A stretch of 64,000 nucleotides of DNA. Origin: Pantoea sp. Lij88. Lineage in GTDB: Bacteria > Pseudomonadota > Gammaproteobacteria > Enterobacterales > Enterobacteriaceae. How positions within the stretch are numbered: position 1 is the stretch's first letter; each line of letters opens with the position of its first letter. A program made the translations under genes and the position numbers. The notes beneath the pieces are model-generated. The model had not been told where the DNA came from. It worked only from the letters and a program-made list of their open reading frames with translations, and ran no database searches. Location of the stretch: positions 62,001-126,000 of the forward strand of contig NZ_CP118269.1 in assembly GCF_030062155.1 (NCBI RefSeq). Reading direction: 5' to 3'. Positions 9,678 through 23,673 of this stretch are shown piece after piece.

Positions 9678-11186
9678 ATGCAACCTTTACTGCAACTCGA
9701 CGGCATTGAGAAATCCTTTCCGGGTGTGAAGGCCCTTAAGGGTGCGTCGCTGAATGTCCGGGCAGGACGCGTGATGGCGCTGGTGGGCGAGAACGGCGCA
9801 GGCAAGTCCACCATGATGAAAGTGCTGACCGGGATCTACCAGTATGATGCCGGTACGCTGCGCTGGCTCGGCAAAGAGACCCGTTTCAGTGGGCCGAAAG
9901 CGTCTCAGGAAGCGGGCATTGGCATCATCCATCAGGAACTGAACCTGATCCCTCAGTTAACCGTGGCGGAGAATATTTTTCTCGGTCGTGAATATGTCGG
10001 CCGTTTTGGCCGTATCCAGTGGCCGCGTATGTATGCCGAAGCGGATGCACTGCTTAAACGGCTTAATCTGCGCTTCAACAGCCACAAGCTGGTAGGGGAT
10101 TTATCGATTGGCGATCAGCAGATGGTCGAAATCGCCAAAGTCCTGAGTTTTGAGTCGCAGGTCATCATCATGGATGAACCAACTGATGCGCTGACCGATA
10201 CCGAAACGCTATCGCTGTTCCGGGTGATCAACGAACTGAAAGTGCAGGGCTGCGGCATCGTCTATATCTCGCATCGCATGAAAGAGATCTTTGAGATCTG
10301 CGATGACGTCACGGTATTCCGCGACGGCCAGTTTATTGCTGAGCGTCCGGTGAGTGAGCTGACCGAAGAGAGCCTGATCGAGATGATGGTCGGACGTAAG
10401 CTGGAAGATCAATATCCCCATATCGATCAGGCGCCAGGCGACGTGCGGCTGAAAGTGGAAAACGTCAGCGGACCGGGCGTGGAAAACGTCAGCTTCAGTC
10501 TGCGCAAAGGGGAAATCCTTGGCGTGTCTGGTCTGATGGGCGCGGGCCGTACCGAACTGATGAAAGTGCTGTACGGCGCATTGCCGCGTCGCGAAGGCAA
10601 CCTGTGGCTCAATGGCCGGGAAGTGGTGACGCGCTCGCCGCAGGATGGACTGGCGAACGGCATCGTTTACATCTCCGAAGATCGTAAGCGCGATGGTCTG
10701 GTACTGGGCATGTCAGTGAAAGAGAACATGTCGCTGACGGCGTTGCGCTATTTCAGTCACGGCAGCGGCACACTGAAACACGCGGCAGAGCAGCTGGCGG
10801 TGGGCGATTTCATCCGGCTGTTCAATGTTAAAACGCCTTCCATGGAGCAGCCGATCGGCCTGCTTTCAGGTGGTAACCAGCAGAAAGTGGCGATTGCCCG
10901 TGGTCTGATGACCCGGCCCAACGTGCTGATTCTGGACGAACCGACACGCGGTGTGGATGTCGGTGCGAAGAAAGAGATCTATCAACTAATTAACCAGTTT
11001 AAAGCCGAAGGGCTGAGCATCATCCTAGTCTCCTCGGAAATGCCGGAGGTGCTGGGCATGAGCGATCGGATTCTGGTGATGCATGAAGGCCGTATCAGCG
11101 GCGAATTTACCCGAGAAGAAGCCACTCAGGAGAGCCTGATGGCAGCCGCCGTAGGCAAGCAACACAGCGAGGATTTAGTGGTATGA
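9678..11186 (+). CDS. rbsA: Ribose ABC transporter ATP-binding protein RbsA
   Basis: Energises ribose import at the inner membrane. It has 502 residues with two fused ABC domains, as usual for sugar CUT2 systems. The first has Walker [10 protein letters not shown], signature LSIGDQQ and Walker [14 protein letters not shown]. The second has the degenerate Walker A typical of the family (GLMGAGRTE), signature LSGGNQQK and Walker [14 protein letters not shown]. It overlaps rbsC by four bases. Confidence 0.97.
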   Translation: MQPLLQLDGIEKSFPGVKALKGASLNVRAGRVMALVGENGAGKSTMMKVLTGIYQYDAGTLRWLGKETRFSGPKASQEAGIGIIHQELNLIPQLTVAENIFLGREYVGRFGRIQWPRMYAEADALLKRLNLRFNSHKLVGDLSIGDQQMVEIAKVLSFESQVIIMDEPTDALTDTETLSLFRVINELKVQGCGIVYISHRMKEIFEICDDVTVFRDGQFIAERPVSELTEESLIEMMVGRKLEDQYPHIDQAPGDVRLKVENVSGPGVENVSFSLRKGEILGVSGLMGAGRTELMKVLYGALPRREGNLWLNGREVVTRSPQDGLANGIVYISEDRKRDGLVLGMSVKENMSLTALRYFSHGSGTLKHAAEQLAVGDFIRLFNVKTPSMEQPIGLLSGGNQQKVAIARGLMTRPNVLILDEPTRGVDVGAKKEIYQLINQFKAEGLSIILVSSEMPEVLGMSDRILVMHEGRISGEFTREEATQESLMAAAVGKQHSEDLVV

Positions 11187-12154
11187 CGACCCAAACTTTA
11201 CCGGCCAGCCGTCGCTGGTTTAGCAAAAGCTGGTTACTGGAGCAGAAGTCGCTGATAGCGCTGATGGTGCTGATCGCCGTAGTGGCAAGCCAGAGCCCGA
11301 ACTTCTTTACCGTGGCGAACCTGTTCAACATTCTGCAGCAGACCTCGGTTAACGCCATTATGGCGGTCGGGATGACGCTGGTGATCCTGACTTCCGGTAT
11401 CGACCTCTCGGTGGGTTCGCTGCTGGCTCTGACCGGCGCGGTGGGTGCATCGCTGGTGGGCATGGAAGTCAATGCCCTGGTCGCGGTGGCGGCTTCGCTG
11501 GCGCTCGGAGCGGCAATCGGTGCCCTGACCGGCACCATTGTGGCGCGCGGCAAGGTTCAGGCCTTTATCGCCACGCTGGTCATGATGTTGCTGCTGCGCG
11601 GTGTCACCATGGTCTACACCGACGGCAGCCCGATTAACACCGGCTTCAGTGCCAATGCCGATCTGCTGGGCTGGTTCGGTATCGGTCGCCCGCTGGGTAT
11701 TCCTGCGCCGGTCTGGCTGATGGCGCTGGTCTTTATCGCCGCCTGGTACATGCTGCAGCACACCCGCCTGGGTCGCTATATCTATGCGCTTGGCGGTAAC
11801 GAAGCGGCAACGCGTCTCTCTGGCATCAATGTGAATCGCGTTAAAATCATCGTCTATTCACTGAGTGGCATGCTGGCAGCGCTGGCGGGCACCATTGAAG
11901 TGGCGCGTCTCTCTTCGGCGCAGCCAACAGCGGGTACCGGCTATGAGCTGGATGCGATTGCTGCGGTCGTGCTGGGCGGAACCAGCCTGGCTGGCGGTAA
12001 AGGCCGTATTTTCGGCACCCTGATTGGCGCACTGATCCTTGGCTTCCTGAACAACGGCCTGAACCTGATGGGCGTCTCTTCGTACTACCAGATGATCGTT
12101 AAAGCGGTAGTCATCCTGCTGGCGGTGCTGGTGGATAATAAAAGCAGTAAATAA
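11183..12154 (+). CDS. rbsC: Ribose ABC transporter permease RbsC
   Basis: Inner-membrane channel subunit of the RbsABC importer, 323 residues, hydrophobic throughout with about ten membrane spans. The family motif with [20 protein letters not shown] is present near residue 255. The start ATGA overlaps the rbsA stop. Followed 25 bases later by rbsB. Confidence 0.97.
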   Translation: MTTQTLPASRRWFSKSWLLEQKSLIALMVLIAVVASQSPNFFTVANLFNILQQTSVNAIMAVGMTLVILTSGIDLSVGSLLALTGAVGASLVGMEVNALVAVAASLALGAAIGALTGTIVARGKVQAFIATLVMMLLLRGVTMVYTDGSPINTGFSANADLLGWFGIGRPLGIPAPVWLMALVFIAAWYMLQHTRLGRYIYALGGNEAATRLSGINVNRVKIIVYSLSGMLAALAGTIEVARLSSAQPTAGTGYELDAIAAVVLGGTSLAGGKGRIFGTLIGALILGFLNNGLNLMGVSSYYQMIVKAVVILLAVLVDNKSSK

Positions 12155-12179
12155 CTCTGACCTTACACAGGATAACAAG

Positions 12180-13055
12180 ATGAAAAAGTTAACCGCACTG
12201 GCCATGATCCTCGGCGCAACGCTCAGTACCAGCGCTATGGCAAAAGATACCATCGCGCTGGTGGTTTCAACCCTGAACAACCCGTTCTTTGTCTCCCTGA
12301 AAGAGGGTGCACAGAAAGAAGCGGATAAGCTGGGCTACAACCTGGTGGTGCTGGATTCGCAGAACAACCCGGCGAAAGAGCTGGCAAACGTGCAGGATCT
12401 GACGGTTCGCGGCACCAAACTGCTGCTGATCAACCCGACTGACTCTGATGCCGTGGGCAACGCCGTGAAGATGGCTAACCAGGCGAACATTCCGGTTATT
12501 ACGCTGGACCGCGTTGCTGCACAGGGCACGGTGGTCAGCCACGTCGCTTCTGACAACCGTTTCGGCGGTAAAATGGCCGGTGATTTCATCGCCAAAAAAG
12601 TCGGCGAAAATGCCAGAATTATTGAGCTGCAGGGCATTGCCGGTACCTCTGCTGCCCGTGAACGTGGCGAAGGCTTCAAACAGGCCGCTGATGCGCATAA
12701 ATTCCAGATCCTCGCCAGCCAGCCTGCTGACTTTGACCGTACCAAAGGTCTGAACGTCATGCAGAACCTGCTGCAGGCGCATCCGGATGTTCAGGCGGTC
12801 TTCGCTCAGAACGACGAAATGGCACTGGGTGCACTGCGTGCGCTGCAGACCGCCGGTAAAACCGGTGTGATCGTGGTTGGTTTTGACGGCACTGCTGATG
12901 GCGTTAAAGCCGTAGAAGCTGGCAAACTGTCTGCGACCGTGGCACAGATGCCAGAAAAAATTGGCATGATTGGCGTGGATACCGCTGATAAAGTGCTGAA
13001 GGGTGAAAAAGTGCAGGCGATCAATCCGGTCGACCTGAAGCTGGTCACTCAATAA
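12180..13055 (+). CDS. rbsB: Ribose-binding periplasmic protein RbsB
   Basis: Periplasmic receptor that hands ribose to RbsAC and, in E. coli, to the Trg chemoreceptor. It has 291 residues. A signal peptide ends near SAMA at about residue 21. The mature chain is a peripheral-binding-protein fold with [17 protein letters not shown] and [15 protein letters not shown], close to E. coli RbsB. AGGATAAC precedes the ATG. A stem-loop follows the gene. Confidence 0.97.
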   Translation: MKKLTALAMILGATLSTSAMAKDTIALVVSTLNNPFFVSLKEGAQKEADKLGYNLVVLDSQNNPAKELANVQDLTVRGTKLLLINPTDSDAVGNAVKMANQANIPVITLDRVAAQGTVVSHVASDNRFGGKMAGDFIAKKVGENARIIELQGIAGTSAARERGEGFKQAADAHKFQILASQPADFDRTKGLNVMQNLLQAHPDVQAVFAQNDEMALGALRALQTAGKTGVIVVGFDGTADGVKAVEAGKLSATVAQMPEKIGMIGVDTADKVLKGEKVQAINPVDLKLVTQ

Positions 13056-13076
13056 CTCAAAGAAAAGCAGGGCACC

Positions 13077-13097
13077 GCGCCACCCTCCCGGTGGCGC
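13077..13097 (+). other. Intercistronic stem-loop between rbsB and rbsK
   Basis: Perfect 8-bp stem GCGCCACC/GGTGGCGC with a five-base loop, not followed by a T-run. It sits 21 bases after the rbsB stop and 20 bases before rbsK. The likely role is mRNA 3'-end protection or partial attenuation that keeps the binding protein more abundant than the kinase. Confidence 0.6.
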
Positions 13098-13117
13098 ACT
13101 TATTCCGGACTCCCCTA

Positions 13118-14047
13118 ATGAGCAAAAACGCAAAACTGGCCGTTCTTGGCAGCATTAATGCTGACCACATCCTTAATCTGGCGCACTTCCCTCGTCCCGG
13201 TGAAACGGTGATCGGGCAGAATTATCAGATTGCGTTTGGCGGTAAAGGTGCGAATCAGGCGGTAGCCGCTGGTCGTGCTGGTGCTGATATCGCATTTATC
13301 GCCTGTGTAGGCGCTGACGACATTGGCGAACGTATTCGTCAGCAGCTCACACAGGACAATATTGATACCTCGCCGGTCGAGGTCGTCGGGGGTGAGTCGA
13401 CGGGTGTGGCGATGATTTTCGTCAACGGTGACGGTGAGAACAACATCGGCATCTACTCCGGTGCAAACGCGGCGTTAACACCCGAATGTGTGACACGTCA
13501 TCAGCAGGTTATCGCCGACGCCGATGCACTGTTAATGCAGCTGGAATCACCGCTGGAGAGCGTGCTGGCCGCCGCGACCCTCGCCCGACAGCATCAGACG
13601 CAGGTTATTCTCAATCCGGCACCCGCTACCCGTCTCTCCGATGAGCTGCTGGCGCTGATCGACATTATTACGCCGAATGAGACCGAAGCCGAGAGTCTGA
13701 CCGGCATTGCGGTCCACAACGATGAAGATGCCGCCCGGGCTGCGGCAGTGCTGCATGCGAAAGGCATCGGCACGGTACTGATTACGCTGGGTCGCCGCGG
13801 TGTCTGGCTGAGCGAGCAGGGCGAAGGTCAGCGTATTGCGGGCTTCAGTGTTAAAGCTATCGATACCATCGCGGCGGGCGATACGTTTAACGGCGCCTTT
13901 ATTACCGCGCGACTGGAGCAGAAGCCGATGTACGACGCGGTGCGATTTGCCCATGCCGCCGCCGCTATTGCCGTTACCCGCTCGGGTGCGCAGCCCTCCG
14001 TGCCGTGGCGCGCGGAGATCGATGAATTTTTGCAGCAGCAGGGCTAA
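13118..14047 (+). CDS. rbsK: Ribokinase RbsK
   Basis: Cytosolic PfkB-family kinase making ribose 5-phosphate from ribose and ATP. It has 309 residues from the ATG at 13118 ([17 protein letters not shown]), which matches the E. coli N-terminus; a longer frame starts upstream but has no family support. Motifs: [13 protein letters not shown] for substrate binding, and [13 protein letters not shown] with the catalytic Asp and anion hole. The RBS is poor, so expression may depend on translation from upstream. Confidence 0.96.
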   Translation: MSKNAKLAVLGSINADHILNLAHFPRPGETVIGQNYQIAFGGKGANQAVAAGRAGADIAFIACVGADDIGERIRQQLTQDNIDTSPVEVVGGESTGVAMIFVNGDGENNIGIYSGANAALTPECVTRHQQVIADADALLMQLESPLESVLAAATLARQHQTQVILNPAPATRLSDELLALIDIITPNETEAESLTGIAVHNDEDAARAAAVLHAKGIGTVLITLGRRGVWLSEQGEGQRIAGFSVKAIDTIAAGDTFNGAFITARLEQKPMYDAVRFAHAAAAIAVTRSGAQPSVPWRAEIDEFLQQQG

Positions 14048-14051
14048 GCAC

Positions 14052-15044
14052 TTGAGCACCATGAAAGATGTCGCTCGCCTGGCGGGCGTCTCTACCTCCA
14101 CTGTCTCGCACGTAATCAATAACAATCGCTTTGTCAGTGAAGGCGTGCGGGAAAAAGTTGAGCAGGCCATCCGCCACCTTAACTACGCCCCTTCTGCGCT
14201 GGCGCGCAGTCTGAAAATGAATCAGACGCACACCATCGGTATGCTGCTGACCACCAGTAGTAACCCCTTTTATGCCGAAGTCGTGCGGGGCGTGGAGGAG
14301 AGCTGCTATCAGCGTGGCTACAGCCTGATTCTTTGTAATACGGCGGGTGATGAGGAGCGGATGAACCGCAGCCTGGAAACGCTTATGCAGAAGCGCGTCG
14401 ATGGTTTGCTGATCATGTGTACTGAAAGTCACCTGCCCTCGGCAGACATTCTGAACCGTTATCCTTCTATACCTGCGGTGATGATGGACTGGGCGCCCTT
14501 TGAAGGGCGGGGTGACATCATTCAGGATAACGCGCTGCTGGGCGGAGAACTGGCGACTCAGCACCTTATCGACAGCGGTTACACCCGCATCGCCTGTATC
14601 GCCGGTCCGCAGGATAAAACCCCGGCGCGTATGCGTCTGGAAGGTTATCGCAACGCCATGGCAAAGAGTGGCCTGGAAATTCTGCCCGGCTATGTGGTGA
14701 ATGGTGACTTTGAATTTCAGGGGGGCTACAACGGGATGGTCGAGTTGCTGGCGCTGGAAACGCCGCCGGACGCTGTCTTTACCAGTAATGATGCTATGGC
14801 GGTCGGTGTTTATCACGCACTCTATCAGGCCGGGATGCAGGTTCCGCAGCAGATGGCGGTCATGGGATATGACGATATCGAACTGGCGCGTTATCTCACT
14901 CCGCCACTGAGTACCATCCATCAGCCGAAAGATGCGCTGGGTGAACTGGCGATAGACACCTTAATTCATCGTCTCAGCGATCCCGACGCCAGCCAGCAAA
15001 CGCTGGTGCTGACGCCGGAACTGGTGGTGCGGGGGTCGGTTTAG
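14052..15044 (+). CDS. rbsR: Ribose operon repressor RbsR (LacI family)
   Basis: DNA-binding repressor released by ribose. From the TTG at 14052 it is 330 residues, the E. coli length. An ATG three codons downstream at 14061 is the alternative start. The helix-turn-helix is [20 protein letters not shown], followed by the LacI hinge and the periplasmic-binding-like core ([25 protein letters not shown]). It lies four bases after rbsK. Its last codons overlap the convergent hsrA stop by four bases. Confidence 0.95.
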   Translation: MSTMKDVARLAGVSTSTVSHVINNNRFVSEGVREKVEQAIRHLNYAPSALARSLKMNQTHTIGMLLTTSSNPFYAEVVRGVEESCYQRGYSLILCNTAGDEERMNRSLETLMQKRVDGLLIMCTESHLPSADILNRYPSIPAVMMDWAPFEGRGDIIQDNALLGGELATQHLIDSGYTRIACIAGPQDKTPARMRLEGYRNAMAKSGLEILPGYVVNGDFEFQGGYNGMVELLALETPPDAVFTSNDAMAVGVYHALYQAGMQVPQQMAVMGYDDIELARYLTPPLSTIHQPKDALGELAIDTLIHRLSDPDASQQTLVLTPELVVRGSV

Positions 15045-16441
15045 CGCTTTTTCTTCTTGTCGCGATTACTGATCAGATTTCGTCCATCCCCGTTTTTCAG
15101 CAGCATAAAGGTCAGCGCCGAAAGTACGGTGACAATACCCATGGTCAGAAACGTGGCGTGGAACTGCGAAATGGTGCTGGTTTCAAACTCCTGATAGAAG
15201 CGCAGCACCGCCGCGCTGACGGCCACACCAAAACTGATCGCTAACTGCTGCGTCACGGCCAGCACGCTGTTACCCCCGCTGGCGTTATCATCATCCAGGT
15301 CAGCCAGCGTAATGGTGTTCATGGCGGTGAACTGTGTAGACATGGCCATGCCGAGCACAAACAGCGGAAGCAACAGAACAAAGATGCTTTCAGCGGGTGA
15401 CTGCAGAGAGAAGCTGGCGATCAGGAGGCCAATAATGGCGGTAATGCCGACCAGCAGACGGCGATAGCCCAGCCAGCGCAGCAGTTGTGTCACCGTCGAC
15501 TTCGCCAGTATCGAGCCAATGGCGGTTGGTGCCATCATGCAGCCTGCGATAATTGCGGAAAAGCCAAACCCGACCTGCAACATGAGCGGCATCAAAAAGG
15601 GCACACAGCCGGTGCCGAGACGAGAGGCAATGTTGCCGACGATGCCGACTGAGAAAGTCCGGGTTTTAAACATCGGCAGATTGATCAGCGGTGAAGGGTG
15701 ATTCCGGGCATGCACTATATAGAGGAGTAAAAGCACGATCCCGCTGAGTAATATCCCACCCGCCAGCCAGGCGGAAACAATCCGCTCACCAAACAGCTCA
15801 ATCCCAATCGAGATCATCACCAGTCCAGCCCCGAACAATATAAAGCCGAAAAAGTCGAAGCGGCGCTTGGGTGTGGTGAAGTCCGGCATATATTTGCGTG
15901 CGTAGATAATGCCGAGAATGCCAATCGGGATGTTAATCAGGAAGATCCAGTGCCAGGTGGCGTAGGTGACCAGCACGCCGCCCAGCATCGGCCCCAGTAT
16001 CGGGCCAACCAGTCCTGGCATGGTGACAAAATTGAGCACCGGCAGCAGTTCACTGCGCGGGTAGGCGCGTAACAGTGCCAGTCGCGCGACGGGCATCATC
16101 ATTGCGCCACCCACACCCTGAACGATGCGCGAGATGACCAATACCGAAAGCGTCGGTGACAATGCACAAGCCAGCGAACCGAGGGTGAACAGCGAAACCG
16201 CAACGATGAACACCTTGCGCGTACCAAAGCGATCGGCGAGCCAGCCGCTGACCGGAATCAGCATAGCGACAGTCAGGGTGTAACTGATGACGGCGGATTG
16301 CATGGCCAGGGGAGAACGATCAAGGCTGGTGGCGATAGCGGGCAGGGCAGTGTTGAGTATCGTGGCGTCGAGTGACTGCATGAAAAAGGCCATAGCAGCT
16401 ATCCATGGCAAACCAGCCATGCTGCGCGCGGATTTTATCAT
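15041..16441 (-). CDS. hsrA: MFS transporter HsrA (DHA2 family)
   Basis: Proton-driven multidrug-type exporter with 14 predicted membrane segments and 466 residues. The N-terminal segment [16 protein letters not shown] and the MFS motif [13 protein letters not shown] are nearly as in E. coli HsrA (formerly YieO), which likewise follows rbsR. The C-terminal tail is lysine-rich (DKKKKR). AGGAAGGA lies about seven bases before the ATG. The substrate is not known with confidence. Confidence 0.9.
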   Translation of the reverse strand: MIKSARSMAGLPWIAAMAFFMQSLDATILNTALPAIATSLDRSPLAMQSAVISYTLTVAMLIPVSGWLADRFGTRKVFIVAVSLFTLGSLACALSPTLSVLVISRIVQGVGGAMMMPVARLALLRAYPRSELLPVLNFVTMPGLVGPILGPMLGGVLVTYATWHWIFLINIPIGILGIIYARKYMPDFTTPKRRFDFFGFILFGAGLVMISIGIELFGERIVSAWLAGGILLSGIVLLLLYIVHARNHPSPLINLPMFKTRTFSVGIVGNIASRLGTGCVPFLMPLMLQVGFGFSAIIAGCMMAPTAIGSILAKSTVTQLLRWLGYRRLLVGITAIIGLLIASFSLQSPAESIFVLLLPLFVLGMAMSTQFTAMNTITLADLDDDNASGGNSVLAVTQQLAISFGVAVSAAVLRFYQEFETSTISQFHATFLTMGIVTVLSALTFMLLKNGDGRNLISNRDKKKKR

Positions 16442-16623
16442 TGAGTGTCCTTCCTGGGGTTATCCTGCGAGAAGAAGCAAAATAATAGCACCCGTAATCG
16501 GCAACGGCAGGTCTCTTTACAACGTTTAGTTGCCACTTTTGTGCGTTATTCGGCCATGAAACGTCTCTTTTTAAGCCGTTCGTTTAAAAAAGATGCGCTC
16601 AGCAAATTAATTCGAAGAAACAC

Positions 16624-16651
16624 TTGTCAGCCTGAGGAAACTCCCTATAAT
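16624..16651 (+). promoter_or_regulatory. rrn P1 promoter
   Basis: -35 TTGTCA (16624-16629), 16-bp spacer, -10 TATAAT (16646-16651), followed by the GC-rich discriminator GCGCCTCC expected of a stringently controlled rRNA promoter. Confidence 0.9.
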
Positions 16652-16743
16652 GCGCCTCCATCGACACGGAACACCGGCAACGGGGAAACGGGTTGAGAGG
16701 CACAGGAGACTGCGCCGCCGGAGAAAAACTTCTGAAATAGAGG

Positions 16744-16771
16744 TTGACTCTGCAGGAGGAAAGCGTAATAT
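16744..16771 (+). promoter_or_regulatory. rrn P2 promoter
   Basis: -35 TTGACT (16744-16749), 16-bp spacer, -10 TAATAT (16766-16771), then ACGCCACC discriminator, 120 bp downstream of P1. Confidence 0.88.
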
Positions 16772-16810
16772 ACGCCACCTCGCGACAGGACGCTAACGCA
16801 CTGTTCGCAC

Positions 16811-16822
16811 TGCTCTTTAACA
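16811..16822 (+). promoter_or_regulatory. rrn leader boxA antitermination site
   Basis: TGCTCTTTAACA is the canonical Nus-factor boxA. The following stretch TTTATCAGACAATCTGTGTG is typical of enterobacterial rRNA leaders. Confidence 0.88.
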
Positions 16823-16975
16823 ATTTATCAGACAATCTGTGTGGGCACTCGCAGGATTGATATCAGCGTCTCCGGACGTAAAAAAATATCAAGCCTCACG
16901 AGTGAACACATAATGAAATTCATTATGACGTTTTACAGATGAGCACCGCTTAACTTGTTTAAGCAAATCAAACTT

Positions 16976-18516
<1,541 letters not shown>

Positions 18517-18604
18517 CCTGAAGATACCTTCCCGCGCAGTGTCCACACAGATTGTCTGATAAAAAGTAATGAGCAGGACGGCTGCGAAGTCGTGACACAA
18601 TTGT

Positions 18605-18679
18605 GTCCCCTTCGTCTAGCGGTTAGGACTCCGCCCTTTCACGGCGGCAACAGGGGTTCGAATCCCCTAGGGGACGCCA
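18605..18679 (+). tRNA. gltT: tRNA-Glu (anticodon TTC)
   Basis: 75-nt cloverleaf in the 16S-23S spacer: acceptor GTCCCCT pairs with AGGGGAC, the anticodon loop reads CTTTCAC with TTC, the T-loop is GGTTCGAATCC, and CCA is encoded. It is the only spacer tRNA, as in E. coli rrnB, C, E and G. The symbol is generic. Confidence 0.97.
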
Positions 18680-18767
18680 CCTGCTTGGTGACAGGTGAAA
18701 GGTGTCTCCATACAGTATCTCAAAACCGATTTGGTTGCGTAAGCAGCCGGGCCGCGTTTGAGATATT

Positions 18768-18779
18768 TGCTCTTTAACA
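18768..18779 (+). promoter_or_regulatory. Spacer boxA before 23S
   Basis: Second copy of TGCTCTTTAACA, about 130 bases before the 23S start, the conserved position of the spacer antiterminator. Confidence 0.85.
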
Positions 18780-18909
18780 ATCCGGAACAAGCTGAAAATT
18801 GAAACGACATGTCGTTTTCATTCTCCGTAATAAGAATGAAAAACGCGATATGTTCGAGTCTCTCAAATGCTTGCAACACGCAGCGTTGTAAAACGCCTGT
18901 GGGTTGTGA

Positions 18910-21820
<2,911 letters not shown>

Positions 21821-21904
21821 ACAACGCCAGAGGCGTTTTTGAGAGACACGATTTTCAGCTTGTTACCGGATACAGTTGTGTCCTGCGGACCAAGGTCCGA
21901 AGGA

Positions 21905-22004
21905 TTTTGCGCTTAGGCAAGGCGGCAACCGACCGATATGAAGGAGCATACTGAAGTATGTGACTGAGTAGCGCGAGGGAAGCCAACGCAGCATAAGCAC
22001 AAAA
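21905..22004. repeat. Palindromic element in the 23S-5S spacer
   Basis: The 23S-5S spacer is about 209 bp, roughly twice the E. coli length. It contains a hairpin CGGACC-AA-GGTCCG (21886-21899). An 11-bp imperfect inverted repeat TTTTGCGCTTA/TAAGCACAAAA bounds 21905-22004, and a central CATACT-GA-AGTATG lies at 21947-21960. Outer TGTCCTG/CAGGACA arms (21879-21885, 22009-22015) extend the fold. Read on the minus strand, the core with GTCACATACTTCAGTATGCT resembles a repeat I recall as common between genes in Yersinia, Serratia and Erwinia. Only one copy is visible here. Confidence 0.55.
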
Positions 22005-22029
22005 GACACAGGACAGAGCACAAAGAATT

Positions 22030-22149
22030 TGCCTGGCGGCTTTAGCGCGGTGGTCCCACCTGACCCCATGCCGAACTCAGAAGTGAAACGCCGTAGCGCC
22101 GATGGTAGTGTGGGGTCTCCCCATGCGAGAGTAGGGAACTGCCAGGCAT
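22030..22149 (+). rRNA. rrf: 5S ribosomal RNA
   Basis: 120 nt from TGCCTGGCGGC to GAACTGCCAGGCAT. The terminal helix and the CCGAACTCAGAAGTGAAAC loop are intact. A terminator follows 14 bases later. Confidence 0.98.
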
Positions 22150-22162
22150 TAATTAAGTGAAG

Positions 22163-22192
22163 AAGCCCCACACAGCAGTGCGGGGCTTTTTT
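22163..22192 (+). terminator. rrn operon terminator
   Basis: AAGCCCC-A-CAC, loop AGCA, GTG-C-GGGGCTT, then a run of T. One internal A/C mismatch. Confidence 0.9.
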
Positions 22193-22232
22193 ACGTCTGC
22201 AGATCGTGAAAAAACACGCCTAATGACCCGCT

Positions 22233-22739
22233 TCAGCACTTTTTCAGCCAGTCAGCAATGAAATCAGCAACGCTATCCGGACGATTTATATCCAGAACCG
22301 GCATATTCAGCGCTAATTTCTGGTCGCTGGCGACGGCGATCACCTGCTCATCAAGCAATTCTTCGATCCCACCCTTGATTCCAGCACGGCATAGAACAAT
22401 TTTAGGCACCGGTTCCTCTTTAAAGCCCTCGACCAGTACTATCTCCAGCGTAGCGTGATCCATGCGGCTGAGCAGATAAGGCAGATCAATCGACTGCTTT
22501 TCCGGCGTCTCGCACATCAATGCCCATCGCTCTGAACTGGCTACCATCACCTGACTGGCTCCCGCTTTTCTGAGCAGATAACTGTCTTTGCCTGGCGTAT
22601 CCACATCCATCTGATGATGTGTGTGCTTAATCAGCCCGGTGCGAATCCCCTTACTACTGAGCATCGGTATCACCTGCTGTAACAGCGTCGTTTTTCCAGT
22701 TCCACTCCAGCCAACAATCGCGAGTAAGGGTACTGGCAT
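22233..22739 (-). CDS. mobB: Molybdopterin-guanine dinucleotide biosynthesis adapter MobB
   Basis: GTP-binding accessory protein for MGD cofactor assembly; it works with MobA and delivers cofactor to molybdoenzymes. It has 168 residues from MPVPLLAIVGWSG, with P-loop GWSGTGKTT and LIKHTHH typical of the family. GAGGAG lies about five bases before this ATG, which decides the start. It begins one base after the mobA stop, so mobA-mobB form an operon. Confidence 0.95.
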   Translation of the reverse strand: MPVPLLAIVGWSGTGKTTLLQQVIPMLSSKGIRTGLIKHTHHQMDVDTPGKDSYLLRKAGASQVMVASSERWALMCETPEKQSIDLPYLLSRMDHATLEIVLVEGFKEEPVPKIVLCRAGIKGGIEELLDEQVIAVASDQKLALNMPVLDINRPDSVADFIADWLKKC

Positions 22740-22740
22740 A

Positions 22741-23307
22741 TCAACTCCTCTCATTCAGATCGTCTGGCGTATTGATATTTCGGAAAGCGGATTCATCATC
22801 TTCCAGCTGCACAGCATGGCCGCCATGATCGCGCAGGAAGTGCATCAGGCGTCGCTCACCAGCCTGTAGATAGTCATGAAGAGGCGCAGCCATATCCCGA
22901 TGAATCAGGGCCAGCGTTGGGTGATCGCGCAACTGTGAGCGTACCCAGACGGCCGGTGCCTCTCCACGTTGTTCAACCAGTTTTTCCACGAAATTAAGCG
23001 GTACGGCAGGCGTATCACAGGAGCAAAAAGCAGCCCATTCGCCATCGATGGCGAGAAGCGTACTGTAGATGCCAGCCAGCGGCCCCGGATAATCATCGAA
23101 AACATCCTGCACAACCCGACACCCGCTTAACTGATAGCGATCAATATTGCGATTAGCATTAATCATGACAATGTCGACTTGTGGCCTGAGCCGTTCAAGG
23201 ACATGCTGATAAAGCGGCCTGCCATCCAGTTGCACTAATCCTTTGTCCTGACCACCCATACGGCGGCCCTGACCACCGGCCAGAATGATGCCGGTTAATA
23301 TTGTCAT
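22741..23307 (-). CDS. mobA: Molybdenum cofactor guanylyltransferase MobA
   Basis: Transfers GMP from GTP to molybdopterin. It has 188 residues from MTILTGIILAGG. The nucleotidyltransferase signature LAGGQGRRMGGQDKG lies at the N-terminus, followed by DDYPGPLAG and CDTPAVP for metal and nucleotide binding. An upstream in-frame ATG would add 19 residues without family support and run into divergent yihD. Confidence 0.95.
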   Translation of the reverse strand: MTILTGIILAGGQGRRMGGQDKGLVQLDGRPLYQHVLERLRPQVDIVMINANRNIDRYQLSGCRVVQDVFDDYPGPLAGIYSTLLAIDGEWAAFCSCDTPAVPLNFVEKLVEQRGEAPAVWVRSQLRDHPTLALIHRDMAAPLHDYLQAGERRLMHFLRDHGGHAVQLEDDESAFRNINTPDDLNERS

Positions 23308-23352
23308 GGCTGTGCCCTCGCTGATGACGCACTGTGAATAGGGGATACCTGA

Positions 23353-23628
23353 ATGAAATGCCATCGTTTAAACGAGTTGATCGCGTTGCTGCAACCCGCC
23401 TGGCAAAAAGAACCTGACCTTAATCTGGTCACATTTTTGCAGAAACTGGCTCAGGAATCTGGTTTCCGTGGCCCGTTAAGTGAATTAACCGACGATGTAT
23501 TAATTTACCATCTCAAAATGCGTGACTCAGCCAGCGATGATGAGATCCCTGGCCTGAAAAAAGACTATGAAGTTGATTTCAAAACAGCCCTGCTCCGCGC
23601 ACGGGGGGTCATTAAACAGGACGAGTAG
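23353..23628 (+). CDS. yihD: YihD, DUF1040 family small protein
   Basis: 91-residue soluble protein, closely matching E. coli YihD ([21 protein letters not shown] is recognisable). Function unknown; E. coli yihD is reported as RpoE/Cpx-linked and lies next to srkA-dsbA as here. Divergent from mobA with a 45-bp gap. Confidence 0.9.
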   Translation: MKCHRLNELIALLQPAWQKEPDLNLVTFLQKLAQESGFRGPLSELTDDVLIYHLKMRDSASDDEIPGLKKDYEVDFKTALLRARGVIKQDE

Positions 23629-23673
23629 TGTTATCCTTGGCAGCTAAATGCAAGGGCAACTACAGGTAACATG

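Larger units (their letters stand above)
16442..16975 (+). promoter_or_regulatory. rRNA operon upstream and leader region
   Basis: 534 bp without a protein gene. It holds the hsrA promoter on the minus strand, A/T-rich upstream sequence before P1 (a likely UP element and Fis region, 16566-16615), the tandem promoters P1 and P2, the boxA antiterminator signal and the 16S 5' leader with processing stems. Confidence 0.85.

Noticed and set aside
13974..14921. 315-codon minus-strand open frame opposite rbsR
   Set aside because: Composition (His/Gln/Arg-rich) and the strong LacI-family signal on the plus strand mark it as a shadow.
18605..18679. Possible second spacer tRNA after tRNA-Glu
   Set aside because: The rest of the 16S-23S spacer contains boxA and processing stems but no second cloverleaf.
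22030..22200. Possible distal tRNA genes after 5S
   Set aside because: The terminator follows the 5S gene directly and mobB begins at once.
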